A stretch of 64,000 bases of DNA from Flavisolibacter longurius. Its GTDB lineage: Bacteria; Bacteroidota; Bacteroidia; Chitinophagales; Chitinophagaceae. The notes under the pieces were generated by a model, which searched no databases, had not been told where the DNA came from, and worked only from the letters and a program-made list of their open reading frames with translations. Of this stretch, positions 35,851 through 45,176 are shown one piece after another. The stretch is taken from the NCBI GenBank assembly GCA_013327885.1, contig JABUMY010000015.1, forward strand, positions 62,001-126,000. The letters run 5' to 3'. The position numbers and the translations under genes are program-made. The first letter of the stretch is position 1, and the number at the start of each line of letters is the position of its first letter.

Positions 35851-36003
35851 TGGGTCGTTTACATTTGGCTATTTGCGTTTTAACTACGGCAGCGTAAGAA
35901 CAGCGTTGCATGATCAGAATGCGAATCGTATTGATCTATCATCATAGCAACCAAACTACCCAGTTGCAATAACTGCCTTTTGCAAAATTTCATCCACATT
36001 TTT

Positions 36004-36162
36004 GGCGCTGAAGGCGCCCCGTGTTTATAGAAAGTTTATCAACCCAATTGAATTAGCTCTGAAGGAGCTTCGTGTTACCTGACCCAGAAACACGAGGCAC
36101 CTTCGGAGCCCAATTGTTTTTCTTTAGAAGATTTACTATAAACACGTGGCTCCTCCGGAGCC
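36004..36162. repeat. Nested hairpin cluster downstream of radC
   Basis: Four short hairpins with GC-rich arms and TGAAG/CTTCG-like loops: GGCGC..GCGCC at 36004, AGCTC..GAGCT near 36054, GGCACCTTCGGAGCC at 36096, GGCTCCTCCGGAGCC at 36148. Outer arms CGTGTTTATAG (36020) and CTATAAACACG (36136) are perfectly complementary, as are CGTGTT (36071) and AACACG (36089). The rest of the 400-base gap 35831-36234 shows no gene. Confidence 0.65.
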
Positions 36163-36234
36163 GGTTAGTTTTTCACGTTGCAGCCTTTAGAGTGCGGCCT
36201 ATTTCAGCCCGACCCACAAAGGCCAGGAGTTGGC

Positions 36235-36921
36235 TTATTGCAGCACTGTAGTCAGGTAACGAAAAAGCGACTGCAGGTCTTCTTCTTTTTTAAAATCAAT
36301 CTTGTTTGCATCGAGGTAGCTGCTGATCTCTTTTTCTTTTTTTCCAAATACCCGGGCAAGGTTCTTTTTGTTCACCGGGTAAAACTCGTTGCGGTCGCCA
36401 ATGAAATAATAGGTCTTCCGCACCAGCGTAAGATCTTCTTTTATCACCAGCTTTACCGTAGTGCGGCTGTTGGCATAGGAGCCAAAGGTATTGGCACCTG
36501 AGTAGGTGGGCTGATTGAAAGCGCCGAGTTTTTTGGAATCAGACAGTTCAACAAACTGCCTGCGGGTGAGTTTTTTAGTTTGAAAAGAAGCCAGTTGTTC
36601 GTGATAGCCTTCGGCGTAATAGAAGGTATCTTTCCCAATGGCTACATGCTTAATATCCACCTCGTCGGCCAGCGAAAGTGTGTCGCCGGAAGAAGTTATA
36701 AAATCCATTTCGCCTTGCAGGTAATTATAATTTAGTTTGGCTGCGGAAGTTCTGCCATCCCGAAACGATACAATACCAGCCATAAAGCTTGGGTATCTGT
36801 AAACGTCGGTAAACGACATTACCTCCGAGATTTCCTGGTTGGCTTTTATATAGTAAACTTTTTCCTGTGCGCTTAGCGACAGGGACAAACCCATGAAAAT
36901 AAGTGCAATGAGCGATTTCAT
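36235..36921 (-). CDS. Secreted hypothetical protein
   Basis: 228 residues from ATG 36921, chosen because it gives a signal peptide (MKSLIALIFMGLSLSLSAQ); the longer frame to 36987 overlaps the next gene and lacks one. The mature part is beta-rich (VSFRDGRTSAAKLNYNYLQGEMDFITSSGD in two blocks) and then helical with many Lys. A similar layout is seen in uncharacterised Bacteroidota periplasmic proteins. No function assigned. Confidence 0.8.
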   Translation of the reverse strand: MKSLIALIFMGLSLSLSAQEKVYYIKANQEISEVMSFTDVYRYPSFMAGIVSFRDGRTSAAKLNYNYLQGEMDFITSSGDTLSLADEVDIKHVAIGKDTFYYAEGYHEQLASFQTKKLTRRQFVELSDSKKLGAFNQPTYSGANTFGSYANSRTTVKLVIKEDLTLVRKTYYFIGDRNEFYPVNKKNLARVFGKKEKEISSYLDANKIDFKKEEDLQSLFRYLTTVLQ

Positions 36922-36961
36922 TGCACCAATATAGCGTTTATCCTGCATATACAAAAGACGG

Positions 36962-37270
36962 TCAGGCCTGTGCGGTGGGGCCGCCAAAACTCAGCGGGAT
37001 CTGGATTTCTTCCAGGTCTTTGATAGCACCATTGGCAGCTTCATAACGCTGCACATTTTCGGTTAGCGCCTTCATAAAACGCTTGGCATGCTGGGGCGTG
37101 AAAATGATGCGGCTTTTTACTTTACTCTTAGGGGTGCCCGGCATTACATTGACGAAGTCAATCACAAATTCGGCGTGAGAATGGGTGATGATGGCCAGGT
37201 TGGCATAGGTTCCCTCAGCTACATCTTCCGTGATCTCTATATTTATCTGGCTTTGTGGTTGTTGTTCCAT
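36962..37270 (-). CDS. DUF3467 domain protein
   Basis: 102 residues, single DUF3467 domain (INIEITEDVAEGTYANLAIITHSHAEFVIDFVN split over the first half; IIFTPQHAKRFMKALTENVQRYE in the second). These small proteins are widespread and uncharacterised. The N-terminus is Gln-rich (MEQQPQSQ). Confidence 0.9.
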   Translation of the reverse strand: MEQQPQSQINIEITEDVAEGTYANLAIITHSHAEFVIDFVNVMPGTPKSKVKSRIIFTPQHAKRFMKALTENVQRYEAANGAIKDLEEIQIPLSFGGPTAQA

Positions 37271-37320
37271 TCGTTGTATTTAAATGAGCAAAGGTAAGTT
37301 TTAACGGTATTGGCAATAAA

Positions 37321-37352
37321 GAAATAAGCCACTCAATTGAGTGGCTTATTTC
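37321..37352 (-). terminator. Terminator of the susCD operon
   Basis: A perfect 32-bp palindrome built on GAAATAAGCCACTCAA and its complement, 19 bases past the stop at 37371. It could act in both directions. Confidence 0.8.
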
Positions 37353-37370
37353 TATCCGAAAAAAATAGTC

Positions 37371-38309
37371 TTATCGGGATTTATTGTATTTGATAACCAT
37401 CTCGTATTCTCTGACAGCACCGGTTGGATTCCAGTGAAAAGCCAGGTAAAACGTTTTGGTGGCCGGATCATAGCGGTTCACTTTTCCTGGCCAGTTTTTA
37501 AGGCTTGGGTTACCGCCGGCTGTCATGGTTACCAGGTTGGTGGCAGGATCTACCGTTGCTCTCAGGTTGTCGATACCGGCAACACCAGAAGTCCCACCCG
37601 CCCAACGCAGGTTTCCAATCAGAACAGTAGTGGCGCCCACAGTAGACAATGTCAGATCAGGGTTGCCTGTTACGCTGCCGCTCAGGGCATCGCCGGCTGC
37701 TTCGCCAGGTGAGTTGTAACGTGTTACAGTACCCGATTGAATGGAGTAAACGCCATCATAGGGGTTTTTCACACCTACATTGTACAAAACATTCTTCATA
37801 GCGCCACTGATCTGGCCAGTAGAGCCAACTTCGGTGATGCTGTAACCCAGGGCATATTGTTTGGACAGATCGAGTTTGCTTTTGTCCAGGTTCATGCTAA
37901 ACGTTTTTACTGTTTCGCCGGGTTGAAATGTGATCGTACCAGGATCGCCACTCAAGGTATACGCTTCTGCCGGTAGTTCAACAAAGCTGCTGCCTGCGTG
38001 TGCTGTATTGTAAGCCGTAATTAAACCATTGTTCTTCGTAACCTTAACCGTTAAGGGCATATTCAACTGGCTTTGGTCCTTCGGGCTCCTGGTGATCGTC
38101 ATCAGCTCAAAGGTTTCATTGGCCGGTGCTACATCGCGGAAAACACCAACGATCGCATCACCTCCATTGACAATATTTACAATCTGACCGCGATTGGCAT
38201 CGCCGGAATCTTTTGGAAAGATTTCTTTATCTCGTACGCATCCAGACAGTAAGGCTGATGCCATCATTACTGCTGAAGCAACAGAAAACATTTTATTAAG
38301 TCGTAGCAT
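37371..38309 (-). CDS. DUF1735-type SusE-like lipoprotein
   Basis: 312 residues from ATG 38309, which gives a lipoprotein signal (VASAVMMASALLSGCVRD, Cys24). It contains a DUF1735-like beta-sandwich (PLTVKVTKNNGLITAYN, FVELPAEAYTLSGDPGTITFQPGE) and a C-terminal domain ending FHWNPTGAVREYEMVIKY. Such proteins are exposed on the cell surface together with SusD-like proteins and may bind ligand. Last gene of the susC-susD-susE-like operon. Confidence 0.85.
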   Translation of the reverse strand: MLRLNKMFSVASAVMMASALLSGCVRDKEIFPKDSGDANRGQIVNIVNGGDAIVGVFRDVAPANETFELMTITRSPKDQSQLNMPLTVKVTKNNGLITAYNTAHAGSSFVELPAEAYTLSGDPGTITFQPGETVKTFSMNLDKSKLDLSKQYALGYSITEVGSTGQISGAMKNVLYNVGVKNPYDGVYSIQSGTVTRYNSPGEAAGDALSGSVTGNPDLTLSTVGATTVLIGNLRWAGGTSGVAGIDNLRATVDPATNLVTMTAGGNPSLKNWPGKVNRYDPATKTFYLAFHWNPTGAVREYEMVIKYNKSR

Positions 38310-38337
38310 AGTTTCTTTTTTTACAGTTCGTTTTGAA

Positions 38338-39792
38338 TTATTTATCCCACCAAATTCTGCCATATGGCGAATTATCGATATTGCCTACGCTATACCGTTT
38401 GGCTGCTTCTTTTGCTGCATTTGAATTCAGGTTGAAGTCATTTGAACCATAGGGGAAACGTCGTGGAATCCCAGCCGTTCCGGTATTAGCAGCAGGCGTA
38501 AGTGTTGGGAATCCTGTTCTGCGATAAACATTCCATCCTTCCAGCCCATTGGGGAACCATGACACCCACTCTTCTTTGGCAATTGTCTCCAGGCTCGTAG
38601 GCGGAAATGACGCAATGTAAGAACCAAAAGTTCCTGCATTGTAAACACCCCACTGCTGCCAGCTACGCTGTACGCCATTGCTATAGGCAGTGGCCACATT
38701 TTCAGTAGTAAGGGTGCGGAAGGCGGCTTCGGCACGGGCTAACCACATATGAGCAGCGGTAATAATTGGCAAGGCAGAGCTGGAACTATTCCAGGCAGAG
38801 CCAATAACCCTCGCCCAGTTAGGTGTAGAGTTGTTAAAGGCTGTTGCCTGGTCGCGGGTAAGACCATAGGGGAAACCAACATTGGTTGTTGCCAGGGAAG
38901 TGATACGTGGGTCGTTCGAGCCGTTAAGCTGGTTTACAAACGTTTGGCTAACTGCATAGTCTTTACGCTGTGTTACATTATAATAGTTGTAGAACACATT
39001 CGGAAAGTTTCCACCGGGGTAAACGATGGCTGCATTGTCGGCATTTTCTTCGATTACGCCAGCCGTAACAGCAGCAGAAAACTCAGTGGCCGCAGAGCCC
39101 TGGTTAGCCTTTACCATGTTGAGTGCAAGCAGTGCCCGCAAAGAGTTAGCGTACTTTATCCAGCGGCTCATGTTGCCACCATAAAGCAAATCTCCCTGCA
39201 CGCCACCAGCACTTACATTGATTTGGGCAGCGGCTTCTTTCAGTTCTGTGATAAGAGCCGGGTAAATGGTTTCCTGTTTGTCATAAACAACCTCGCCGGT
39301 TTCTCCTTTCAAAGCCTGTGTGTAGGGAACATCACCTACCATATCCGTTAAAAACTTGAAATAATGCACTTTCAGAATACGGGCAATCGCGATCTGGTTG
39401 GCATTGTTTCCGTAAGCGGCTGCTTTGGAAGCAGTGGCCGCGTCTGAGTTGTAGTTGATGATCGTTTGCAGATCGTACAGGGGCCCGGAGTAATAGGTAT
39501 CCCAGTTAAAGGTTGGTGTGGCGTACCGCGAAGTTTCGGTGTACTGTGTTTCGGAGAAATACTGTACATATAAACCGGCAACGGTATTGGCACCGCCCTG
39601 ATCCCATACGATGTTGTTACCAAAGTTGGCCAGCACATTGGTCAGCAGGGCCGACATGGGCGGCTCTGTTACCCGGCTTGGATCGGAGTTAAGGTCTCCA
39701 AAGCCATCTATTTTACTGCACGATGGTGCCATGGTTATCCCGGCAACAACCGCAAGTCCGTAAAAAATATTTTTGATTCTGATATTCTTCAT
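38338..39792 (-). CDS. SusD/RagB-like nutrient-binding lipoprotein (SusD-like family 2)
   Basis: 484 residues with lipid Cys25 (GITMAPSCSKIDGF). Markers of the SusD-like_2 family: DLNSDPSRVTEPPMSALLTN, VAGLYVQYFSETQYTE, YFKFLTDMVGDVPYTQALKGE, WLARAEAAFR and the C-terminal WWDK. It forms the lid of the SusC barrel and captures substrate. It begins 9 bases downstream of susC. Confidence 0.93.
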   Translation of the reverse strand: MKNIRIKNIFYGLAVVAGITMAPSCSKIDGFGDLNSDPSRVTEPPMSALLTNVLANFGNNIVWDQGGANTVAGLYVQYFSETQYTETSRYATPTFNWDTYYSGPLYDLQTIINYNSDAATASKAAAYGNNANQIAIARILKVHYFKFLTDMVGDVPYTQALKGETGEVVYDKQETIYPALITELKEAAAQINVSAGGVQGDLLYGGNMSRWIKYANSLRALLALNMVKANQGSAATEFSAAVTAGVIEENADNAAIVYPGGNFPNVFYNYYNVTQRKDYAVSQTFVNQLNGSNDPRITSLATTNVGFPYGLTRDQATAFNNSTPNWARVIGSAWNSSSSALPIITAAHMWLARAEAAFRTLTTENVATAYSNGVQRSWQQWGVYNAGTFGSYIASFPPTSLETIAKEEWVSWFPNGLEGWNVYRRTGFPTLTPAANTGTAGIPRRFPYGSNDFNLNSNAAKEAAKRYSVGNIDNSPYGRIWWDK

Positions 39793-39801
39793 GATGTTCG
39801 A

Positions 39802-42800
39802 TTAAAAGTTGAATTTGAAATTGATTCCAAGGCTTCTGGTGCCAGGCATGTTTCCATCTTCACCCTGCAGGCCAGAGATCTCAGAAGGATCGAAGCTTTC
39901 TGTTTCGCGGTAGAGCAGCAAGGGGTTACGGGCAACCAGCGAAATAGTAGCACCTTTCAGCACATTGCCTACTCTTCCCAGCTTGGTTACGGGTACACGG
40001 TAACCCAGGCTTACTTCTCTCAGTTTCACAAATGACAAACCGTGAACAAAAGGCTCAGCGATCTGGGAATTGTAGAACTGGTGATAATATTCCTGCGCAT
40101 CAACATACATATCAACAGGTGTTTTACCATCTGCAGCGGCAACACCTACAACATGCACACCACCGCCATCAGACACGGCATCTCGTACGTTCATGCCTTT
40201 GTCGTTCGAAGCGGCAGTTGCCTCCAACAAGCCTGAGTAGTGACCCCACATTTCAGACAAGGAGAAGAATTTACCACCGAATTGGTAATCAATGTTGAAA
40301 TTGAAGGTAAAGCCTTTGTAGAAGAAGGTATTCACCAAACCACCGGTCATTTTTGGAACAACAGAACCATAGTGCTTGTCAGCATCCGCTACAAACATAC
40401 CGCTGGGGCTCAACAGGGGCAAACCATCTTCATTGCGCTTGATACCACCGCCAATCAATTGTCCCCAATCCTGGCCCAGTTCATGGAAGGCACGGGCAAA
40501 GCGGGTACCAAAAGAACCACCGGCTAACAGGAGCCTGTTCTGACCCGGAAGCAGTTCAACGATTGGGTTTTTGATCAGGTAGCCAAAAGTCTTGTTTACT
40601 GTCCACTCAAAATCCCTGCTTGTCATCACTTTGGCATCCGCCACAATCTCAATCCCTTTTCTGCGGACTTCCGTTGCATTCATCAATACAGATGTATAGC
40701 CGCTGTATGCAGATGTAGAAACGGAGAGCGGAGGATTTTTGGACGTTTCATCGTAGTACGTAAAGTTCAAACCAAAGCGGTTTCTGGCAAATTTAAAATC
40801 AAACCCAGCTTCGTAGGTAGTGATCAACGCACCGGTTACACCAGGTGTGATACCTGCGCCGGGAACCGTTGTCAGGAAGTTGCCATTCCATTGGTTCTGA
40901 CCGATGGTATAAGCAAAGTTGTTCTGGTATACAGTTAACGACAAAGGCTTTTTACCCCAGCTCGCAAACAATTTACCATAGCTCAACCAAGGCAGGGCGT
41001 TCTTCGTCAGGTCGCTAAAGAAGAAACTGGCACCAACCGAAGGAGAAAGCAGGCTGTTGTCACCGGCTGGCAAAGTAGAATACCAGTCGTTACGCAAAGC
41101 AAAGTTCACAGCGAACATGCGGTTCCACTCAATATCACCAAATCCGAAAACAGAGCGAACCTCAGTACCCTGCCGGCGATTGGTGATGGTTGGGTTGGCT
41201 TTTGAGTTGGAGATAGTGTACAGTCCCGGAACGTTCAAACCCTGAACGGTATTAGACTCCGCATCATTGTATCGTGTCTGCAACACGTTACCACCCACGT
41301 TGAAGTTTACATTCAGCTTATTGTTCAGGAACATGCTGGTATAAGAAGCCAGACCCTCATAGTTCATTTCGTTAGAACGGGTAAGACCTGTAGAGTACGT
41401 AGCCAGTTCGCCGGTTTGTGAAGCACTCTGCTCAATTTCCGATGGGATGATATTCTCATAGGTTGTGTTGAGTGAGTTCTTACGAACCGTACCTCTCAGC
41501 TTGAAGTTCTTGTTGATGTTATAGGTCAAGGAAACATCACCAAAAAGCCGGTCGCGTACTTGCTTGTAGTTGATCTGCTCAAAATAGGTATAGAAGTTAT
41601 ACCAGTAGTTGCCTTTGTACAAATCGGTAGATCCACCGGGGTTGGCTGCCGTGTTCCAGCTTGCATACGTACCAATGGGGGTACGAAGCCTGCTGTGTTC
41701 ACGCATTTTGTCAATGTCCAGGTTACGGTGGAACCACTGGTTAAAACCACCCGCTGATTGGTTAGAGTAACCATCATCAAAGGTTCCTACGATCTGGTAG
41801 TTAACAAAATTCACAGTAGCTGCAAGCGTCAGGCGAGAGCTCAGGTCCAGTGAAGCCGTTGTGAAAAGAGTATGCTTGTTTGCACGGGTGTTGGGCAACA
41901 TGCCTTTGATACCATTATTGGTATACGAAACCCGTGTGTTAAAGCCTTGTCCTGTTTTAGAAAAAGAGACGTTGGTAACGTTGGTAACACCGGTATTCCA
42001 GAAATCACGCATGTTATCGGGCTGTCCTACCAGCGGAACAGATTTTCCAAAATCAGCCGATCCGGGAATCCATGCATACCAGGGAAGGTATTGCTGTCCC
42101 ACCATTCTTGGTCCCCAGGAAGCATCATCGGTCATGTCATGGTAGTAACCACCACTCAAGGCCTGCCACTCTTGCGGCATGCCGGGAGCCCAGGTAAACT
42201 GCCTTAATTCCGGTGCAGAACCACCAGCATATAAATTTTGATATTTAGGCAGGATGTAAACCTTATCGAAGGTGATACCCTGGTTTACCTCAATACCGGT
42301 TGTATTTCTTTCGCCTCTTTTACGGGTAGTGATCATTACGGCACCACCACTGGCTCTTTCACCCAACAGAGCGGTTGCGTTGGCACCTTTCAGTACCGTA
42401 ACGCTTTCAATATCATCGGGGTTGAGGTCAAACGAGTTTACGGGAGTTCCGTCCACTACGTACAGGGCTCCCACATCACCGCCAATGGCAAGACCACCGC
42501 GCAAACGCAGAGAACCTTGTTCACTCAGCCGGATGGGCGACTGGCCACGGAACTGCGCACCGGCTACTTTACCAGCCAAAGCACTGTTTACATTGGTTTG
42601 TGGAATAATGGCAAGCTGCTCACGTTCAACAGTTTGCGCACTATAAGGTGTAATACGTTGCGAACGCTTCACACCAAATGCGGTGGTTACAACAACCTCC
42701 TGCATTTGTGCATCCACTACGGGAAGCGTAACGCTAACAGTGTTACCAGATACGGTAACGGTTTGTGGTTGGTGACCTGTGGCGGTCACCTGCAAACGGG

Positions 42801-42993
42801 CATTCTCAGCCACCTTCAGTGTAAAAACACCGTTGGCATCGGCAGTTGCCGCATTTGTTTTTCCAACTTCATTTACGGTAGCAAAAGGAACAGGATTTCC
42901 CCGTTCATCACGGACGGTACCGGTAACGGTACGTTGTGCAAACACCAACATGCTGCATGCAAGCAGCAGTAGCAGGGCTACAATTTTTCTCAT
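39802..42993 (-). CDS. SusC/RagA family TonB-linked outer-membrane protein
   Basis: 1063 residues from ATG 42993, chosen for the signal peptide (MRKIVALLLLLACSMLVFAQ). Domains: carboxypeptidase-D-like regulatory domain (RTVTGTVRDERGNPVPFATV), a SusC-type plug (SALAGKVAGAQF, LRLRGG, PLYVVDG-like ALYVVDGTPVNSFDLNP, SVTVLKGANATALLGE) and a large barrel ending GINFKFNF. With the following SusD-like lipoprotein it forms an importer. No glycoside hydrolase or peptidase is adjacent, so the substrate is not predictable. Confidence 0.94.
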   Translation of the reverse strand: MRKIVALLLLLACSMLVFAQRTVTGTVRDERGNPVPFATVNEVGKTNAATADANGVFTLKVAENARLQVTATGHQPQTVTVSGNTVSVTLPVVDAQMQEVVVTTAFGVKRSQRITPYSAQTVEREQLAIIPQTNVNSALAGKVAGAQFRGQSPIRLSEQGSLRLRGGLAIGGDVGALYVVDGTPVNSFDLNPDDIESVTVLKGANATALLGERASGGAVMITTRKRGERNTTGIEVNQGITFDKVYILPKYQNLYAGGSAPELRQFTWAPGMPQEWQALSGGYYHDMTDDASWGPRMVGQQYLPWYAWIPGSADFGKSVPLVGQPDNMRDFWNTGVTNVTNVSFSKTGQGFNTRVSYTNNGIKGMLPNTRANKHTLFTTASLDLSSRLTLAATVNFVNYQIVGTFDDGYSNQSAGGFNQWFHRNLDIDKMREHSRLRTPIGTYASWNTAANPGGSTDLYKGNYWYNFYTYFEQINYKQVRDRLFGDVSLTYNINKNFKLRGTVRKNSLNTTYENIIPSEIEQSASQTGELATYSTGLTRSNEMNYEGLASYTSMFLNNKLNVNFNVGGNVLQTRYNDAESNTVQGLNVPGLYTISNSKANPTITNRRQGTEVRSVFGFGDIEWNRMFAVNFALRNDWYSTLPAGDNSLLSPSVGASFFFSDLTKNALPWLSYGKLFASWGKKPLSLTVYQNNFAYTIGQNQWNGNFLTTVPGAGITPGVTGALITTYEAGFDFKFARNRFGLNFTYYDETSKNPPLSVSTSAYSGYTSVLMNATEVRRKGIEIVADAKVMTSRDFEWTVNKTFGYLIKNPIVELLPGQNRLLLAGGSFGTRFARAFHELGQDWGQLIGGGIKRNEDGLPLLSPSGMFVADADKHYGSVVPKMTGGLVNTFFYKGFTFNFNIDYQFGGKFFSLSEMWGHYSGLLEATAASNDKGMNVRDAVSDGGGVHVVGVAAADGKTPVDMYVDAQEYYHQFYNSQIAEPFVHGLSFVKLREVSLGYRVPVTKLGRVGNVLKGATISLVARNPLLLYRETESFDPSEISGLQGEDGNMPGTRSLGINFKFNF

Positions 42994-43169
42994 GTACTTT
43001 TTTTTAGAGTTTATTTTCTGACACGACAGGGGTGGGAACCCGCCGCAGAACACAAAAGAGACAGTCTTCTCCTTCAATGCGCTGCGCCAAGTTATGTTTT
43101 TTTTAACACCAACCTAAAAAAATCCAAAAAATTACAATTGGTAGATAAAAATGATGAGTGGAAACAATT

Positions 43170-45176
43170 TCAGAAGAGCCATTGAATCTGGGTTTTTAGA
43201 TCCGTTCGGCTATTCCCATCGATGAGATCGAGCCCTGAACCAATAGTTTCTTTATTATAATAGGCTGTATGGGCAAGGCGGAGCCAAAATGTTAGCTGCT
43301 TCGCTAATCGCACGGAGCCATTCAGGTAAAGTCGTACGCCTTTGTCGAAAAAAGCCGGCGTTGAGAAGCTGTAAAGCACATCACTTTCATAAGTATAAAT
43401 CCGGCTATTGAAGCCACCGGTTTCAAAATATTGTACCCTTCCGTTCAACCTGAGCTTCGGCTGCAGCTCCCAGGCACATTCGGCATAAGCAAGAAAACCC
43501 TCTTCCTTTGGCGCTTCACCATCCTGGAACCAAAGCATTTCTGTGCGGGTTTTCAATGTAAGTTTTGCATTGAGCCCAGTTACCAGGTGAAGGCGCAGGC
43601 TTGTCCGCTCCTGTGCCACAGGAAAATTGATCACGGAGCCGGAGCCGTTCAGCGGCTTGTTTTCGGTGCGGAATCGCAGGTAAACCTCGGTCCGCTTGTT
43701 TGGCGTATGGGTGAGTTGCGCCAGGTAATCCTGCCCTCTTGTAGGTGCCGATACCCTGAACTTAATAAAAGGAAAACTGAAATGATCTGCGTAAGCCGAA
43801 AGCTGCCATCCGTTGGCCGGCCGAACCTGGATGCCGGTATAAAAACCGGTTTCATTGGAGGGTAATGTGCTTTCCGTAAAGGCGTTGCCAAACGGCGACT
43901 GGCACTCTTTTGAAAGATTGCGGTAAAAAAGAGAAAGGTCCACTTTCGGGTCGATGCTCAGCAAGGCTCCCTGTACCAGGGCTGTATGGAAAGACGCATC
44001 GGTGGCCCACTCGCCAAAGAGGTGGATATTTTTATAGGTATAACTATAGTCAATACTTGCCAGGAAATGATTTTTGCCCGCAAGGGCAAAGCGGTTATAC
44101 GGTTCGTCTCTTTTTTGCAGCGGCAGTGAAAAGCGGTGGGTAACGGCATTCAGGCCCAACTTAAAGCCCGGTTGCTGAAAGGAAAGATTGCCGCCAGCAG
44201 AATAATGAGTGATGCGGTAGCGGTCTGCCACTTCAGAAACCGTACGGTAATATCCCGACGTTCCAAACGCCGTAAACCGGTTGACGGAATCCACTTCGAG
44301 GTTGCCGCTTATTTTTTTGTACGAAACAAAACCTGTCGCCTCCAGCCTGCCCAACCGCACGGTAGCCGCCCCTCCCCTGCTGAAATAAAATTCTCCGGCC
44401 GAACGGTAAGGAAGCAAAACCGGCAACTGCCGCTTGGTATTGACCACATCGGCACTTTTGCCAAAGGCCATCGACTGCCAATGCGTAAGTCCCTGTCCCA
44501 GGTTCACGGCATAATCGCCAAGCGCCAGCGCTTTCACACGACCCAGGTTGCGGGCAAAAAAGTGCACCGAATAAAAATCAAATCCCAGCTTTTGAGCCCC
44601 TTTAAAAAACTGTTCGCCGGCATCTTTGTCGGCTACAAGGCCATAATACAACAGGTTCTTGTATTGATAATTGGTGCGGAACTGCAATTGATTGCGATTG
44701 CCAAGGTAGTGGGTTGATCGACTTTTATCATAGCCTTTGGCTTTCTGAAGCACACGACTCAACCGGAAAATGGCCATGCGGCTGCCACCCTTAAAGCGGG
44801 CAGCCAGGGCCTCGCCGGCACTTTGTGGATCGCCCACCCGCACAAATGGCAGCAACTTCTGAATTGTCAACAGGTCAAAGCCGGGAACAGCCTGCAATTC
44901 ATAAATCGACAACAGGTTTCCCAAAACAGCGCGGTGACGCACCAGGCTTTGTATCTGCAGGGCACTGAGCAGGCGCAGTTGCGCCAGTTCTTCGGCGCCG
45001 GCCTCGTTCAGATTCAGCGGATGTTTTTGATAAAAAGAGAGTTGCTGCAGCAAGGCGTCATCTTCCACCGCCTCGTCGGCAAGGTTTTCCAGTTGTTGCT
45101 CGGTAGTGGCAGGCAAATCCTGTCCATTGGCCAGCAGCCCGATGGCAAAAGCCAATATGGTCAAAAGACCTTTCAT
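43170..45176 (-). CDS. Helix-hairpin-helix outer-membrane beta-barrel protein
   Basis: 668 residues. Signal peptide MKGLLTILAFAIGLLANGQ. Residues about 35-115 form ComEA-like helix-hairpin-helix units (HPLNLNEAGAEELAQLRLLS, LLSIYELQAVPGFDLLTIQKLL). The remaining 530 residues are barrel-like and end with DLKTQIQWLF. The family is common in Bacteroidota but uncharacterised. Its start overlaps the stop of the upstream PorV-like gene by 4 bases (ATGA), so the two are translationally coupled and probably work together. Confidence 0.85.
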   Translation of the reverse strand: MKGLLTILAFAIGLLANGQDLPATTEQQLENLADEAVEDDALLQQLSFYQKHPLNLNEAGAEELAQLRLLSALQIQSLVRHRAVLGNLLSIYELQAVPGFDLLTIQKLLPFVRVGDPQSAGEALAARFKGGSRMAIFRLSRVLQKAKGYDKSRSTHYLGNRNQLQFRTNYQYKNLLYYGLVADKDAGEQFFKGAQKLGFDFYSVHFFARNLGRVKALALGDYAVNLGQGLTHWQSMAFGKSADVVNTKRQLPVLLPYRSAGEFYFSRGGAATVRLGRLEATGFVSYKKISGNLEVDSVNRFTAFGTSGYYRTVSEVADRYRITHYSAGGNLSFQQPGFKLGLNAVTHRFSLPLQKRDEPYNRFALAGKNHFLASIDYSYTYKNIHLFGEWATDASFHTALVQGALLSIDPKVDLSLFYRNLSKECQSPFGNAFTESTLPSNETGFYTGIQVRPANGWQLSAYADHFSFPFIKFRVSAPTRGQDYLAQLTHTPNKRTEVYLRFRTENKPLNGSGSVINFPVAQERTSLRLHLVTGLNAKLTLKTRTEMLWFQDGEAPKEEGFLAYAECAWELQPKLRLNGRVQYFETGGFNSRIYTYESDVLYSFSTPAFFDKGVRLYLNGSVRLAKQLTFWLRLAHTAYYNKETIGSGLDLIDGNSRTDLKTQIQWLF

